Shown in pieces: positions 63,536-64,000 of a stretch of DNA of 64,000 bases. The notes beneath the pieces are model-generated. The model worked only from the letters and a program-made list of their open reading frames with translations, was not told the origin of the DNA and did not search any database. The stretch lies in assembly GCA_903839675.1 (NCBI GenBank), contig CAIMDB010000001.1, positions 62,001-126,000 on the forward strand. Direction: 5' to 3'. How positions within the stretch are numbered: position 1 is the stretch's first letter; each line of letters begins with the position of its first letter. The stretch comes from an uncultured Sphingomonadales bacterium (GTDB lineage Bacteria > Pseudomonadota > Alphaproteobacteria > Sphingomonadales > Sphingomonadaceae). The position numbers were made by a program, and so were the translations under genes.

Positions 63536-63854
63536 CACGGTTCCTCCATTAAAACGATGTGAGTCGATATAATGATTGGATCGTAGCTGCTTTGGTTCGT
63601 ACAAGGTGTGACGGGCATCACGCCGGATTGCTGCAACAAAGGCAACCCAAAAAGCGCATCAGAAAAACTCGAGGCTATAACTATATCTATTTCGTGGCCA
63701 CCAACTCGCTCCTGATCGACGTTTGAATTACGGTGCAGAATTACGGTGACAGGTGCGTAAACCCCCAAATCCGACCATGTTCTTCACCTCTTCCATAGCT
63801 TATCGCCCCGATCCTATCGCCAATCCCACCGCAGTAAAGTGGCCCTCCTCCCAC
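63536..63854. other. 319-bp gap with ribosome site and inverted RAYT-type repeat
   Basis: The first 15 bases hold the GGAGG site of the metzincin-like gene. AT-rich sequence follows. At 63727-63736 and 63739-63754 ATTACGGTG occurs twice, the second extended to AATTACGGTGACAGGT. I see no gene between the protease and the GST gene. Confidence 0.6.
63739..63754 (-). repeat. RAYT-linked repeat, inverted copy 3
   Basis: AATTACGGTGACAGGT and the following GCGTAAACCCCC are the reverse complement of copy 1 (with one-base indel), so the 1.57 kb between them is bracketed like a mobile segment. Confidence 0.75.
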
Positions 63855-64000
63855 TCACCCCTCCGGAAACAGCACCTCCGCATCCCCCGCCTGCCAGACC
63901 GGCCACCGCACCATGATCGCGGCGAACATCGGTGAGGCCAGAAACGCGGCCAGCCATCTCTGCACCGCAGGCAGTGGGAGCGCATCGAACCACGCCCGAT
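63855..64000 (-). CDS. Glutathione S-transferase family protein, C-terminal part
   Basis: A minus-strand frame enters from the right edge and ends with TGA at 63855. Its 48 visible codons include AWFDALPLPAVQRWLAAFLASPMF and MVRWPVWQAGDAEVLFPEG, a helical C-terminal end of GST-like type. The N-terminal thioredoxin-fold part lies beyond the window. The call is based on this end only, so the exact subfamily is open. Confidence 0.6.
   Translation of the reverse strand, partial: RAWFDALPLPAVQRWLAAFLASPMFAAIMVRWPVWQAGDAEVLFPEG

Overview
The window is from a GC-rich alphaproteobacterium, most likely a sphingomonad (order Sphingomonadales). The evidence is two secreted proteins with PEPxxWA-type C-terminal sorting tails, a DnaE whose PHP domain begins with the alphaproteobacterial SAYTMLEGA segment, an alphaproteobacterial GTTC-N7-GTTC SOS box, a TIGR02300-type acidic zinc-ribbon protein, an ihfB gene near rpsA-cmk-aroA, and many short palindromic intergenic repeats of a kind common in sphingomonads. 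I cannot fix the genus from sequence alone. Most of the window is core chromosome with tightly packed genes, many 1-4 bp start/stop overlaps and several GTG or TTG starts.

Layout. 1-17 kb: the 5' end of a metallopeptidase gene, phhB, a CorA-type channel, a siroheme-synthase N-terminal protein, a CHAP-domain protein, a PEP-CTERM esterase-like protein, an acyl-CoA synthetase, N-formylglutamate amidohydrolase, a DUF885 protein, a zinc-type TonB receptor behind a Zur-like box, ispE, a TPR protein, ETF-quinone oxidoreductase and a degenerate uracil-DNA-glycosylase homologue. 16-29 kb: a lytic transglycosylase, moaB, a repeat-rich gap, a lone AAA ATPase, a radical SAM protein behind an SOS box, an AlkK-like acyl-CoA ligase, a second CHAP protein, Trm112-LON-YbbN, tRNA-Gly with an AT-richer insert carrying a VCBS lipoprotein, and serine dehydratase. 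30-34 kb: a small phenolic-compound cluster (TetR regulator, flavin oxidoreductase, PhlG-like hydrolase, DODA dioxygenase). 34-47 kb: typA, a transporter, a glycosyltransferase with a membrane partner, clpP-clpX, glutathione peroxidase and dnaE. 47-56 kb: a PEP-CTERM protein, an amidase, the branched-chain 2-oxoacid dehydrogenase operon, RNase T2, DUF4112, an oligopeptide-binding lipoprotein and tRNA-Leu. 56-64 kb: ihfB, rpsA, cmk, aroA, tRNA-Ala, an RNase-H-like and a GNAT protein, then a degraded REP-transposase locus with a metzincin-like protease, and the 3' end of a glutathione S-transferase gene.

How genes may work together. The branched-chain dehydrogenase, the two acyl-CoA synthetases and ETF-QO fit catabolism of acyl-CoAs with electrons sent to ubiquinone. 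AroA, Cmk, RpsA and IhfB form a core block. The TetR-flavoenzyme-PhlG unit with its own operator-promoter and the adjacent extradiol dioxygenase look like a dedicated pathway for acylated phenols. Beyond genes, the most notable structure is the set of palindromic repeat pairs filling five convergent gene junctions plus the gpx-dnaE gap, the regulatory boxes before the TonB receptor and the radical SAM gene, and the RAYT remnant whose terminal repeats bracket a 1.5-kb segment with the protease gene.
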